From assembly GCA_025024175.1 (NCBI GenBank), contig QCXZ01000137.1, positions 20,150,001 to 20,214,000 of the forward strand: 64,000 nt of DNA, read 5' to 3'. A program made the position numbers and the translations under genes. A model generated the notes under the pieces. The model was given only the letters and a program-made list of their open reading frames with translations, was not told the origin of the DNA and ran no database searches. This stretch comes from Rhyzopertha dominica (Eukaryota > Arthropoda > Insecta > Coleoptera > Bostrichidae). Shown one piece after another: positions 55,700 through 64,000 of the stretch; the stretch's first letter is position 1; each line of letters opens with the position of its first letter.

Positions 55700-55786
55700 T
55701 TATCTAATGGTGTGTAATTTAAATTTTGCTTTTGTTTATCACAATGTCGATCCTGCAAGGACGTTTGTCTTGGGCAGATGTTGAAT

Positions 55787-56110
55787 GTCGATCCTGGCTG
55801 TATAGTCAGATGAGAAGTTTTAGTCGATCCTGGCTGTGTAGCCAGATGAGCAGTTTTAGTCGATCCTGGCTGTGTAGTCAGATGAGCAGTTTTAGTCGAT
55901 CCTGGCTGTGTAGTCAGATGAGCAGTTTTAGTCGATCCTGGCTGTGTAGTCAGATGAGAAGTTTTAGTCGATCCTGGCTGTGTAGTCAGATGAGCAGTTT
56001 TAGTCGATCCTGGCTGTGTAGTCAGATGAGAAGTTTTAGTCGAACCTGGCTGTGTAGTCAGATGAGGAGTTTTAGTTGAACCTGACGTTTTCAGAAGAAT
56101 AGTTTGAGTT
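55787..56110 (+). repeat. 36-bp tandem repeat between pol and the 3' LTR
   Basis: Eight 36-bp units start at 55,787 and every 36 bases to 56,039, with a decayed ninth at 56,075 and further degenerate copies to about 56,300. The unit begins GTCGATCCTGGCTGTGTAGT and continues CAGATGAGCAGTTTTA. Units differ by one or two bases. As 36 is a multiple of three, an ATG frame (55,744-56,079) encodes the 12-residue repeat SRSWLCSQMSSF. Whether this is translated is unknown. Confidence 0.9.
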
Positions 56111-56502
56111 GATCCTGTACTATAGATACAGATGATATGTCGAGCTCAGTTCAAAGTGTAACTGAATGATGGTCGATCCTGGTTTCTTTCCAGATGATAA
56201 TTGTTGATCTCAATTGAAAATGAATGATAGAAGTCGATCCCGGTATCATCAAATATCGGATGAGTTGATCCCAGTTGGTACATTGATACTAATTGGATGA
56301 ATTGTAAAATTTGTGGTTCAAAGACGATACAATTAGATGAATTAGAGTCCTGTGTAGTTTGGATAGAATTTGAATTTATTTCCTGAGAGCAAACAGAATT
56401 TGATAATAAAGTGGGTGGCATGAATGGGCGAAACTAATTGATTTGTTTTCTTACAGTTCATGATTGTTAGTGCCCGAGGACGTGCACATGTCAGGATGGC
56501 CG

Positions 56503-56942
56503 TGTCGGCGCCAAGTCCACCCATGGTCCACGCCACTGTAAAATCTCCGCCTATGATTAGTTCTAACCGAATAAGTTGTTTTGTTTATTTAAAAGTTTTG
56601 TTTGATTTTATATAATACTGCGAACGCGTCAGAAATGGTCTGGCGAACGGAACGGCGCTCCGACAAAACCATAATATAAACAAAGACATCTGTTGCATTG
56701 GAGAGTGGGCATTTGGAGATTTGAATGCAGATTCTGATTAGAGCTTTGGGCAAGCGGTGGTTTTTGGGTCGGAGCGTCGGATCGTTTACGTTTTGCAGCA
56801 ATTATTCGTACTTAGTTAATTAACGTTTTAAATAAGTGTTTATTGGCTCCAATTGTTTATTAATTTTGTGTTGTGGACAATAAATTTATATTTTGGGCGG
56901 ACTTACTGAGTTTACGTTCGTAACCGCCCCTATATTCCGACA
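56503..56942 (+). repeat. Gypsy 3' LTR
   Basis: Matches the 5' LTR throughout as far as I can compare; followed by TACA. Confidence 0.9.
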
Positions 56943-56946
56943 TACA

Positions 56947-57499
56947 TTATTTGATGTTTGTGTCTGAATTACGTTCATAGAAAGATCGTTGGGTTTTTGG
57001 TTGTTTTCTCTGTCACTCTAAATATTTACTTTTCAATTAATCTAATTGTCCTGTTGTACCATACGCATGACCTACGAATGTTAAGATACATTTTCCTCCA
57101 CATTAGCAATACTCTCTGCTGCAAATAAATCCTCAACGTTGCTATAACTAAGAATATATGTGTTTCCACAACTGCTTTGTGCTGCCTTCTTCTCATTCAC
57201 ATTTGTGAAATTATACATTATATATGATTAACTGTGAAATAAATAGTAATACATTTTTATTTATGAAGATACCAACTTATTTCAAATAAAAGTAAAAGAA
57301 TGTAAATTTCGCAGAAATAAAAGTGCATTTAATTTATTATAGCAACTGTTCACAGGTAAGCTCGCCCAGTTGGAACCCTCCCCCCCCCCACACACACACA
57401 CCAAGCTACAGTCGAATATTTCACATTTCAGATGATATCTTCGGAAAAAACCTTTGAAAGCAGACGAACTGCAGCCACTGAATGTGATTCCTCGCAGAA
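56947..57499. other. No recognised gene; C-rich and (CA)n tract at about 57,379-57,402
   Basis: AT-rich flank with a simple repeat and no coding motif. Confidence 0.4.
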
Positions 57500-57766
57500 G
57501 CAGCTCGAGTAGAAAATGATAATTTACAACAAAAATTTAGCTATGAAGAACAAACCAAAATTGAAAATTTCTTAGAAATCACAGGGATTTCCCCGCAACA
57601 AAATAATAAAGAAATGGTATTAGATCTAATAAAAACGTTGAATGCAAAAGTTGAAGAGCGAGAAATAATTGAAGTATATCGCAACAAACTGTCGTACAGC
57701 AAACCTACTCAAACCCACAAAATTACAGTCAAACTACAAAGTGTTGAGACTAGAATGGCTTCATGA
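57500..57766 (+). pseudogene. LINE ORF1-like C-terminal fragment
   Basis: 88 codons without ATG, ending at TGA 57,764-57,766. A coiled segment (ARVENDNLQQKFSYEEQTKI) leads into IENFLEITGISPQQNNKEMV and a YRNKL/HKITVKL pair. This is the pattern of the RRM-like nucleic-acid-binding domain of LINE ORF1-type proteins. A 3' tail with a strong hairpin follows at 57,829-57,859. Probably a 5'-truncated or internally deleted retroelement. Confidence 0.5.
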
Positions 57767-57828
57767 AGCCAAGATGACAGAGTGTGCAGGCCACATGAAC
57801 GGTTAAGACAAAAATAAAAACAACACGC

Positions 57829-57859
57829 CTGAGGAAGGCCCAACAAGAAGGGCCGAAAC
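57829..57859 (+). ncRNA. Hammerhead-like core or retroelement 3' hairpin
   Basis: CTGAGGA (57,829-57,835), one unpaired A, a 5-bp stem GGCCC/GGGCC with an 8-base loop, and GAAAC (57,855-57,859). CUGANGA-stem II-GAAA is the conserved core of hammerhead ribozymes, known from some retroelements. The extra A and the lack of clear stems I and III make this doubtful. Confidence 0.3.
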
Positions 57860-57889
57860 GTAGTATATAACAAACATATGAGTTATCAT

Positions 57890-59130
57890 TTGGAGCCGAG
57901 TCCCGCAAAGACCTACAAGCCATAGGATTAATATTAGGAGACAATTTAGACCTCCACTCTATACCTGGCATGGTAGAAAGTTACAGTGCAAATTATCACA
58001 TATTCTAAATGTATTGATTTATTAAGAAACAAGGAATCGTATATTTGTGATTTTATTCAAAAGGATGCATCAGCAAAAGAAGAAAAACACTGCGTATGGT
58101 ATAATATTGAGAACTTTCATTTCACTGAAAATTATGCAGTCGACATAATGCAGGATTTATTTCAAGGTGTTTGTGGCTACAGAATCCAACCAATTCTACC
58201 TTACTACATTTATTACTGTAAACTTTTCTCTCTGGATACATCTAACAGTAGAATCCAAACGTTTGATTATGGTAATTTGGAGAAAGGCAACAGGCCCCCA
58301 CCTGTAACAGCTGAATCACTAACAATAAGCCTTCGTATGTCATCTGCAGAGATGCTGTGTTTCACTAGGTATCTCGGCCTCATAATTGGATATTTAATAC
58401 CATTACAATTTGGTATGGGACGTTTATCTTGCATTAAGAACACTCATTTATTTATAACATCATCACAATTAGAATACTCTTGTAGTACTTTAATCGGCAT
58501 GGTGGTAAACGAATACTTAGAACTTTATGTAACTAAACAAATATTAAAACAAGAACTGAAACCAAAGCACCATTATTTACTACATTGTGCCAGAATTTCT
58601 GAATTTCTGGCCCTCTGGTTTTACTTTCATCCATCAGGTATTAATCTAAGCATCGACAAGCTAAAATGACGGCCAAACGTTTCTTGTTCGAAAAAAATAT
58701 TATTCATACTTCAACTGTAAAAAACAGCTCAAATTTTGTAAACTTATTTTATCAGAAAACTATTACCAACAATTTATTCAAGTTGGACCTATGAGTAATA
58801 TTGGACTGGAAATATCAACAGACAATTGTACTAATTGGGTAAACATTTTAGGTACCTTGTACAAACGTGATGTTGTGTTGATATATAATTTAGATGCTGA
58901 ACTACCTATTTTGCAATAATAAAATATCTACTTATAGATGATTTGAAGCAAGTTAGATTCTATGTAGCTCCGTTGAATACTGCCGGGTATAATTGTATTT
59001 GTCAGATGAGTATGATATTAGTGGTTTCTATGACTTATCTAATACTCAAACAGGTCTGTATGTACAGAAATATACCCATTTTGTTGCATTACGGTACTGC
59101 GTTTAGTGTTATACAAAGATATAAAAATAG
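57890..59130 (+). pseudogene. Unclassified transposase-like protein of invertebrate repeats, C-terminal half
   Basis: The start reads DLQAIGLILGDNLDLHSIPG and ESYSANYH. After a shift, a long frame at 57,986-58,669 carries DLLRNKESYICDF, NIENFHFTENYAVDIMQDLF and QGVCGYRIQPIL, then FDYGNLEKGNRPPPVTAESL, SSAEMLCFTRYLGLIIGYL and LKPKHHYLLH. Further pieces give NWVNILGTLYKRD and RNIPILLHYGTAF. The blocks are familiar to me from large uncharacterised proteins repeated in arthropod and cnidarian genomes; the transposon class is not known to me. It has several shifts and lacks the N-terminal half. Confidence 0.5.
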
Positions 59131-59635
59131 TTATCTATTGAAGTATTTCGTATGTGTAGTATTTAAGAAAGATTTAGTTGGTTTTCAGAAAACAATAACT
59201 TATGTGGTCTTCAAATGTAGGTTGGAGCTGGGCGATGCATGGTGTCACTTCCAACTTTTAACCCCCCAAACTGGTAGCTAGTCATATCTTACCCAAAGTG
59301 AAATAGATTTCTTCTGCTCAAGAATGGAAGCAGATCGTCCTAGCTAATAATAATAATAATAATGCCCCCTATGGAACGTCCAATTTTCTGCGGTTGTTTT
59401 GGAAAAAAACGAATGTTTCTGGATGGGTTTGAGAAATATTTCAAAAGTCTCAAGTGCAGTCCACGTGATAAGTTAAGCCGACGCCGGACTTGAACCAAGT
59501 CGCGCAACCGTACCACGCACCGTAACAAGTCGCGCACAATTTGGACGTCGAAACGAACGGCGTCGCGAATTCGTTTGCACTTCGTTACTGAGATTTTCGT
59601 TACACTCAAAATTTAGCTCAACTTCTAACTAAAAA
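59131..59635. other. No recognised gene; (AAT)n at about 59,345
   Basis: Contains a minus-strand GGTTCAAGTCC resembling a polymerase III B box at about 59,490, without an A box. Confidence 0.3.
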
Positions 59636-60130
59636 TACTCGGCAGAAACCACAATAGTTTACAATACAACAAAATTTTAAGTTCAAGCCAAATTATTCTT
59701 ACAATACCACGGTGCCTTTTTATCAAAACCACAACAATCAAAATTATAACAATCAACATTTTAATAATTTTCCAAGACCGCAATTTTCTTAGCAATCTCG
59801 TTTTCCCAGCCAACCAATTAATATTGAAACACGAAATATCAAACAGCATTTCCGAACAAATAGACAAGTGTTTGGGCCACGCACTGTGTTCAAACCAACG
59901 GGAAAAGTACCGGACTATGTCTCAGAACCCAGAATGTTGACAATTTCAAAAAATAAATCACTTTCAACCTTCAGGACCCCGTAATTTTGTTTCTGAAGAA
60001 CTATATCAAGCAGAAGATAATGATTTCTGTTCTGAACAAAATAAAATTGATAACTACAAAAACGCTTCGGAAATAGATGTGCATAAATTAATAGGATTGT
60101 TCAAACAAAATTTGAATTTCGCGCCACTAT
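59636..60130 (+). pseudogene. Ty3/gypsy Gag C-terminal tail relic
   Basis: Asn/Gln/Pro-rich text in changing frames (FYQNHNNQNYNNQHFNNFPR, RFPSQPINIETRNIK), then GPRNFVSEELYQAED. The FxSEELYxxE signature with an Asn-rich run before it is common at the end of insect gypsy Gag proteins. Nothing else of the element remains here. Confidence 0.4.
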
Positions 60131-60362
60131 CGATCATGTGTGTTCCTGTATTACCGACTGAAAGAGTATGGCGTCGACGTGAAAAGTTCTGGATGTGCAC
60201 ACTTTACTTTAAGAATAAAGAAGTTGATTATAAAAGTTTATGAAGTGTTTATTTTGTCGTCAGTTTTAATTGACTGATTTTTATGAATTGCAACTATATT
60301 TTGGTTATAGCCACGTGATGATAAGTTGCAAAATTATTGAAAGTGAACTGTGAACAGTGAAG

Positions 60363-60503
60363 ATGGAAAATTCAAATCAAACTAGTAAAGCAGACAATGG
60401 AGAGGGTGATTTGGTGTCCAATAAAGCAGAACCGGAAGCAGAAGAAGTTAAAGTAATGGAGCTACCACCAAACGTAATTATGGCCCCGAAGGAAGGGCAA
60501 CAG
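60363..60503 (+). pseudogene. Ty3/gypsy Gag N-terminus, split by a LINE
   Basis: ATG 60,363 gives MENSNQTSKADNGEGDLV and an acidic stretch up to LPPNVIMAPKEG, where the LINE begins. The rest of Gag follows after the LINE at about 61,690. The ATG is preceded by a region (60,131-60,362) that may be its leader. Confidence 0.45.
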
Positions 60504-61680
60504 GACTCCTGCTTGATTTTAAAAGGGCATTTGATACCATTGATCACAATTGCCTACTTGGACATGTCGGAAGTATACGGATTACAGGCTTAGCCAAACA
60601 ATGGGTCATATCATACTTAGAAGACAGGTACCAATATGTGCACATCAACGGACACACAAGTACTCACTGGTTAATGACATCAGGAGTGCCACAAGGTTCG
60701 GTATTATCACCTACATTATTCATAACATACATAAATGACATCGGCACACTGGAACTCCAAGGACAAACAACCATGTTTGCAGACGATGCTACAACAATAT
60801 ATGAAGGACGGGATCATATAGAGATCAAGAATAAAATGCAACAAGACCTGATAACATTAAATGGATACCTCAGAGACAAACGTCTGCTATTAAATACTGA
60901 AAAAACCAAATTCATGCTTATCAAGAACCACTCTGAAGACCTGAAAGAGCCACTGGTTTTTCATAACAAAATAATAATGCACACAGATGAAGCAAAATTT
61001 CTTGGCATACATATGAATAGCAGCCTCAACTGGAACACACATACTGAAAAACTCAAAAATAAAATCTCTAAAATAACTGGAATGCTTAAAAGCAGAATAC
61101 GCTGCATCCAACAAAAATTCAGGAAACAAATCTACTACAGTTTGATACATTCCAACATTGCATACTTGGCATTAGTATGGGGACAAAGTACGAAAGCAAC
61201 ATTAGCCCAACTGCAAGTATGCCAAAACAGAGCCCTAAAAGTAATATTCCAACTACCTTACGAATATCCAACTGAAGAAATTTACAAAGAATACAAAATA
61301 CTCAATACTGAAAGCATAATCAAGATCCAAACAATAACCTTATACACCAGGTAGCCAACAGACTAGTAGACTCCTATATAGACCTACACAGAAACGAAGA
61401 CGTCCACGACCACAACACAAGGAAACAGACCGACATAGAACATGTGAAAACAAAAACAGAAAAACATGGGAATAAAACAACGGTCATATGGGGAATATGG
61501 GAATACAACCAACTTCCCAACAAGTTGAAAAGCGTAAGATGTGTAAGCAGGTTCAGAAAGGAATGGAAGAGACCTTTACTGGAAGAGAAGGAATGTTACA
61601 TAACTAGATCATTTCTAAAGTGAGTAATGTACTCTTAGAAATATGTACTAAATATAAATTAAAAAAAATAAAAAAAATTC
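60500..61680 (+). mobile_element. LINE, 5'-truncated, with RT
   Basis: RT domain fragments: LLDFKRAFDTIDHN, then an open frame at 60,638-61,354 with TSGVPQGSVLSPTLFITYIN, the catalytic MFADDATTIYEG, LLLNTEKTKFMLI, AKFLGIHMNSSLNWNTH and LVWGQSTKATLAQLQ. These are RT blocks 4 to 7 and the thumb of jockey-type LINEs. Further tail sequence reaches an A-rich end (AAATTAAAAAAAATAAAAAA, about 61,657-61,678). One shift near 60,595 separates the first piece. The element interrupts a gypsy gag. Confidence 0.75.
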
Positions 61681-61689
61681 AGTAAGTCT

Positions 61690-62121
61690 ACAGATATGTT
61701 GAAGACACCTTAATACGGTCATTTGAAGGTGACGACACTTACCTGGTTGAAATTTGGGTAAATGATTTTGAATAATTCGCTGTATTAAGAGGATGGTGTG
61801 AACTACAAAAGTTGGTTTTCGCTAAGAAATCGTTAAAAGGATTAGCTAAATTATTTGTGCAGGGTGAACGAGACATTACAACTCGGCGTGACTTGAAATC
61901 TCGATTATTTGCTGAATTTTCCACCAAAAGAAATAGTGCCTAATTACATAAAATGTTAAGGAAAAGAAAAATGAAACCGGATGAGCCAGTTCAACAATAT
62001 TACCTGTTTATCAAGGAGTTAGCATCCCGAGGAGGCAATGACGTGGAATCACTGAGTCAGTATATTATTGATGGAATTCCAGATTTAAAGGCAAAGTGGT
62101 CTTGTATAAAGCATGGAACTT
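61690..62121 (+). pseudogene. Ty3/gypsy Gag capsid part
   Basis: One frame with three stops reads LIRSFEGDDTYLVEIWVNDF, GWCELQKLVFAKKSLKGLAK, LFVQGERDITTRRDLKSRLF, then MKPDEPVQQYYLFIKELASR and YIIDGIPD. This is a textbook insect gypsy capsid-like region (F.GD..Y....W; A..L.G.A..F; the Y..D.IPD end). It continues the gag begun at 60,363. Confidence 0.7.
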
Positions 62122-62283
62122 AACCGAAGTTAAGAAGAAGCTGAACGTGTACAGTAAAGTTAAAAGAAAACTCTATACCGTACACTGCATTTGTTACTTT
62201 CATAGGACAGTACGAGTGGGTTAAAATGTCGTTTTTTCTTTACCAAGTGGTCATTCATTTCTGCTTTTAGACACTTACTGGAA

Positions 62284-62480
62284 AAAAACAAAATTTTAAT
62301 GTACTTACATGATCTTTTAACAGCAACCGGAACAGTTGATAAAAACAGAAAATTTAAACGAGGTTTAGCTACGATGGTTACTAATAAATTGGAGTTACGA
62401 ATTGAGAAATGCAAATTCTTGCTATGTTACGAGAATTGTGGGTGTAATTGGTTTAGGATTGTACCTTTCAAATACAAATG
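62284..62480 (+). pseudogene. Ty3/gypsy RT palm fragment
   Basis: A short frame reads LMYLHDLLTATGTVDKN and LELRIEKCKFLL. This matches the RT box with YxDD followed by the LxKCxF segment. The first catalytic Asp is His here (YLHD), so the copy could not polymerise. Probably the same gypsy as the gag just upstream, with the part between deleted. Confidence 0.5.
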
Positions 62481-62639
62481 AGATATATACAGGAGGTAGT
62501 TTTGTTTTCAAAAAAAGGTAAAAGATAATACACCATCTGGGGTCTTTACCAAACTTTTATCACCTTGCGAAAAAAATCTTATGCAAAAGATAAAAAGAAC
62601 TGTCATAAGAGAGAGGGAAACGTGGAAGAGACGTCCCTA

Positions 62640-63160
62640 TCATCGGCAAATCTGTACAAGGAGGGCTTGATCTTGTTTTACGTTGTCGTAATAACTTCTT
62701 TCATACGTATAACATCTACCTGTTTCTTTCCCCAATGTCGATCTAAAGCTTGCATAAGTGGACACCACATATTTAGAAAACTTGTTTCACTTGCCTTGGG
62801 TGAACCACAAAAAGCTTCATCGCTTACATCAACAAAACTACGTAAATATCTAGCAACAATAACCCAAATTTTGAAAATGGGCAATGATGATTTAGAACAG
62901 CTTGCAACCTTTATGGGCCGCCGCCCAGTTAAGACACATAACGCGTACTACAGACTACTATCCGATGTGTATCAAACAGCAGATTGCCAAACTTTTGCTT
63001 CTTGCACAGAATAATAGCATTGACAAATGCAAAGGATGCAATTTAAATAAATTGGATATAAATTGTGACATTGCCGAAATACAAGGCAGCGATAGTGATG
63101 ACGAGATGGATAGTCAGGATGCGGAGGACATAGCGGACCAGGATGTGAATGTTATGAAGA
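62640..63160 (+). pseudogene. Tyrosine-recombinase-like protein, C-terminal half (copy 3)
   Basis: The frame to 63,014 contains HHIFRKLVSLALGEPQKASS, then box II as TSTKLRKYLATITQILKMG, NDDLEQLATFMGRRP and a Tyr in THNAYYRLLSDVYQTA. The LRK Arg is kept, but the LGH/MGH His is Arg here (FMGR). A frame change near 62,990 continues as KLLLLAQNNSIDKCKGCNLN with an acidic tail (SDSDDEMDSQDAEDIADQD). Same family as the relics at 1,396 and 7,153. N-terminal half missing. Confidence 0.65.
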
Positions 63161-63748
63161 CAAAGNTAAAAGTAAAATATGATTATGAATTGTTTGTTGT
63201 TATACTTTTAAGTTTGTATTATATAGTTAGGAGATGCATTCCCGTGACATTGAAAAAGATAAGATGTCACCGTCCTCCAAGTCTTGCCGACTTGGCGTTT
63301 TGAACGTGCAACACCCGGGACGAACATCGCACGGGCAGTTAGAGTTAGACATTAGATTAGCATTGTAGTTGATAGTAGTAACAAGCCCTTTATCGATTAT
63401 TCGTTGTGGCTAAAATAATTAGTTTGTAATATTGCATTTAAATAAATCTTTTTAAAAACGGGTTTGAAGTGTTGGAAGATTTAACTGGCGCTGCGAACAG
63501 GATATCGCAACTGACTCTGTAAAATCCATTGGTGAAGATTGACCCACGGAAGTGACTTCTGTCTTCGGCGAAGCTACAGAGATTCAGGCGGCTTTCAAGT
63601 CCTTATGCGATATTCTTCCCAACGAACCAACCGCTGATTGGAAATACATCTAAGAACGAGCTCACTATAGGATGCAAATCTTGGTGACGTAAGTCCTTTG
63701 TTTTTTCCTATCAATAGTGTTAAGTTACTGCTTGAATTTTATATTTAA
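63161..63748 (+). other. Probable gypsy 5' LTR and leader
   Basis: The region holds an AATAAA (63,441) and, after GATTTAAC, a primer-binding-like TGGCGCTGCGAACAGG at 63,488-63,503, partly like the tRNA-Lys type. It leads to a gag start. The LTR left edge may be a TGT at about 63,265; the partner LTR is outside the window. Confidence 0.45.
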
Positions 63749-64000
63749 ATGTTTGACTCTTCTTCGGAAAGCGAAGCGGAAATAATCGCTGACGACATAG
63801 ATTCATTAGACTTAGCTCAGTTAAGACAACAAGTAGATTTTTATAGACAAAAGCGTAAAATTTTGAAAGATCCCCAATTAGCCGGAATCGTCAATACAAA
63901 CATGAGTTTACCAGAAAACGTTGATGTTCATCAGGTTCAGACTCAAGTCGTACCTGTCGAAATGAGTGAAATTCGACTTTTATTGGATGCTATCCCAGAA
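63749..64000 (+). CDS. Ty3/gypsy Gag, N-terminal, runs off the window
   Basis: Open from ATG 63,749 (MFDSSSESEAEIIADDIDS) to the end, 84 codons with no stop. It has an acidic start, a helical region (LAQLRQQVDFYRQKRKIL) and EIRLLLDAIPE at the edge, a motif that opens the capsid-like region in many insect gypsy elements. It may be an intact element continuing to the right. Confidence 0.6.
   Translation, partial: MFDSSSESEAEIIADDIDSLDLAQLRQQVDFYRQKRKILKDPQLAGIVNTNMSLPENVDVHQVQTQVVPVEMSEIRLLLDAIPE

Larger units (their letters stand above)
51085..56942 (+). mobile_element. Ty3/gypsy LTR retrotransposon with indistinguishable LTRs
   Basis: Two 440-bp LTRs (51,085-51,524 and 56,503-56,942) that I could not tell apart by eye, each with TGTCGG...CCGACA ends, flanked by TACA. 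The body has gag, protease, RT, RNase H and integrase, followed by a 36-bp tandem repeat and no envelope-like gene. Matching LTRs point to a very recent insertion. One frameshift separates integrase from the rest of Pol. Confidence 0.9.

Noticed and set aside
59470..59610. Minus-strand tRNA-like B box (GGTTCAAGTCC)
   Set aside because: No A box or cloverleaf could be drawn by eye. Not enough for a tRNA or SINE call.
1..64000. CRISPR arrays, prophage or bacterial operons
   Set aside because: No spaced direct repeats of CRISPR type and no bacterial gene organisation. The 36-bp array at 55,787 is a head-to-tail tandem repeat without spacers.

Overview
The window is AT-rich nuclear DNA from an arthropod, most likely an insect. 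It has no operons, phage genes or bacterial signals. Almost everything recognisable is a transposable element or a relic of one: Ty3/gypsy and BEL/Pao LTR retrotransposons, LINE reverse transcriptase fragments, a Helitron, mariner elements with a DD41D catalytic spacing, pogo/Tigger elements, a Mutator-like (MULE) relic, hAT-type MITEs, a foldback element and tyrosine-recombinase relics. The one host-like gene is a decayed exon of an insect-type peptide GPCR at 47,252-47,680. I cannot name the species.

Layout. 1-351 is the 3' end of a gypsy pol. 1,396-2,636 is a tyrosine-recombinase (YR) relic, followed by an ~0.8 kb element with inverted ends (2,701-3,516). From 3,517 to 7,152 there is AT-rich DNA with two small inverted-repeat elements. 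A second YR relic (7,153-11,812) is split by a complete but defective BEL/Pao element (7,267-10,750), which itself carries a LINE fragment. A gypsy gag-protease relic (about 12,690-15,870) is split by a 1.7 kb foldback element (13,538-15,246) and runs into a decayed Helitron (about 15,880-19,233). An unknown ORF (19,310-21,256) is interrupted by a hAT MITE and a DD41D mariner. Exon-like modules lie at about 21,588-23,333, a C2H2-MULE relic at 24,340-26,391 and a gypsy integrase relic at 26,456-27,355.

An apparently intact DD41D mariner (28,548-29,909) sits in a TA microsatellite with a hAT MITE just beyond it. A pair of ~1 kb inverted arms (30,811-31,880 and about 37,560-38,532) encloses an intact pogo element with a PHD finger (32,248-36,233). 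Two near-complete gypsy elements follow: 39,165-46,558, with LTRs about 1% different and a gag-pol slippery heptamer, and 51,085-56,942, with LTRs that look identical. Between them are the GPCR exon, a Tigger relic and another YR relic. The last 7 kb holds LINE, gypsy, YR and unclassified transposase-like relics, and the start of a new gypsy gag that runs off the end.

How the parts relate. The genes do not form a pathway; the story is nested insertion. In two places (the BEL element in a YR gene, the foldback in a gypsy gag) removing the insertion and one target duplication brings the reading frame back into register, which fixes the order of events and the element boundaries. The best candidates for recent activity are the DD41D mariner, the pogo element and the gypsy element with matching LTRs.
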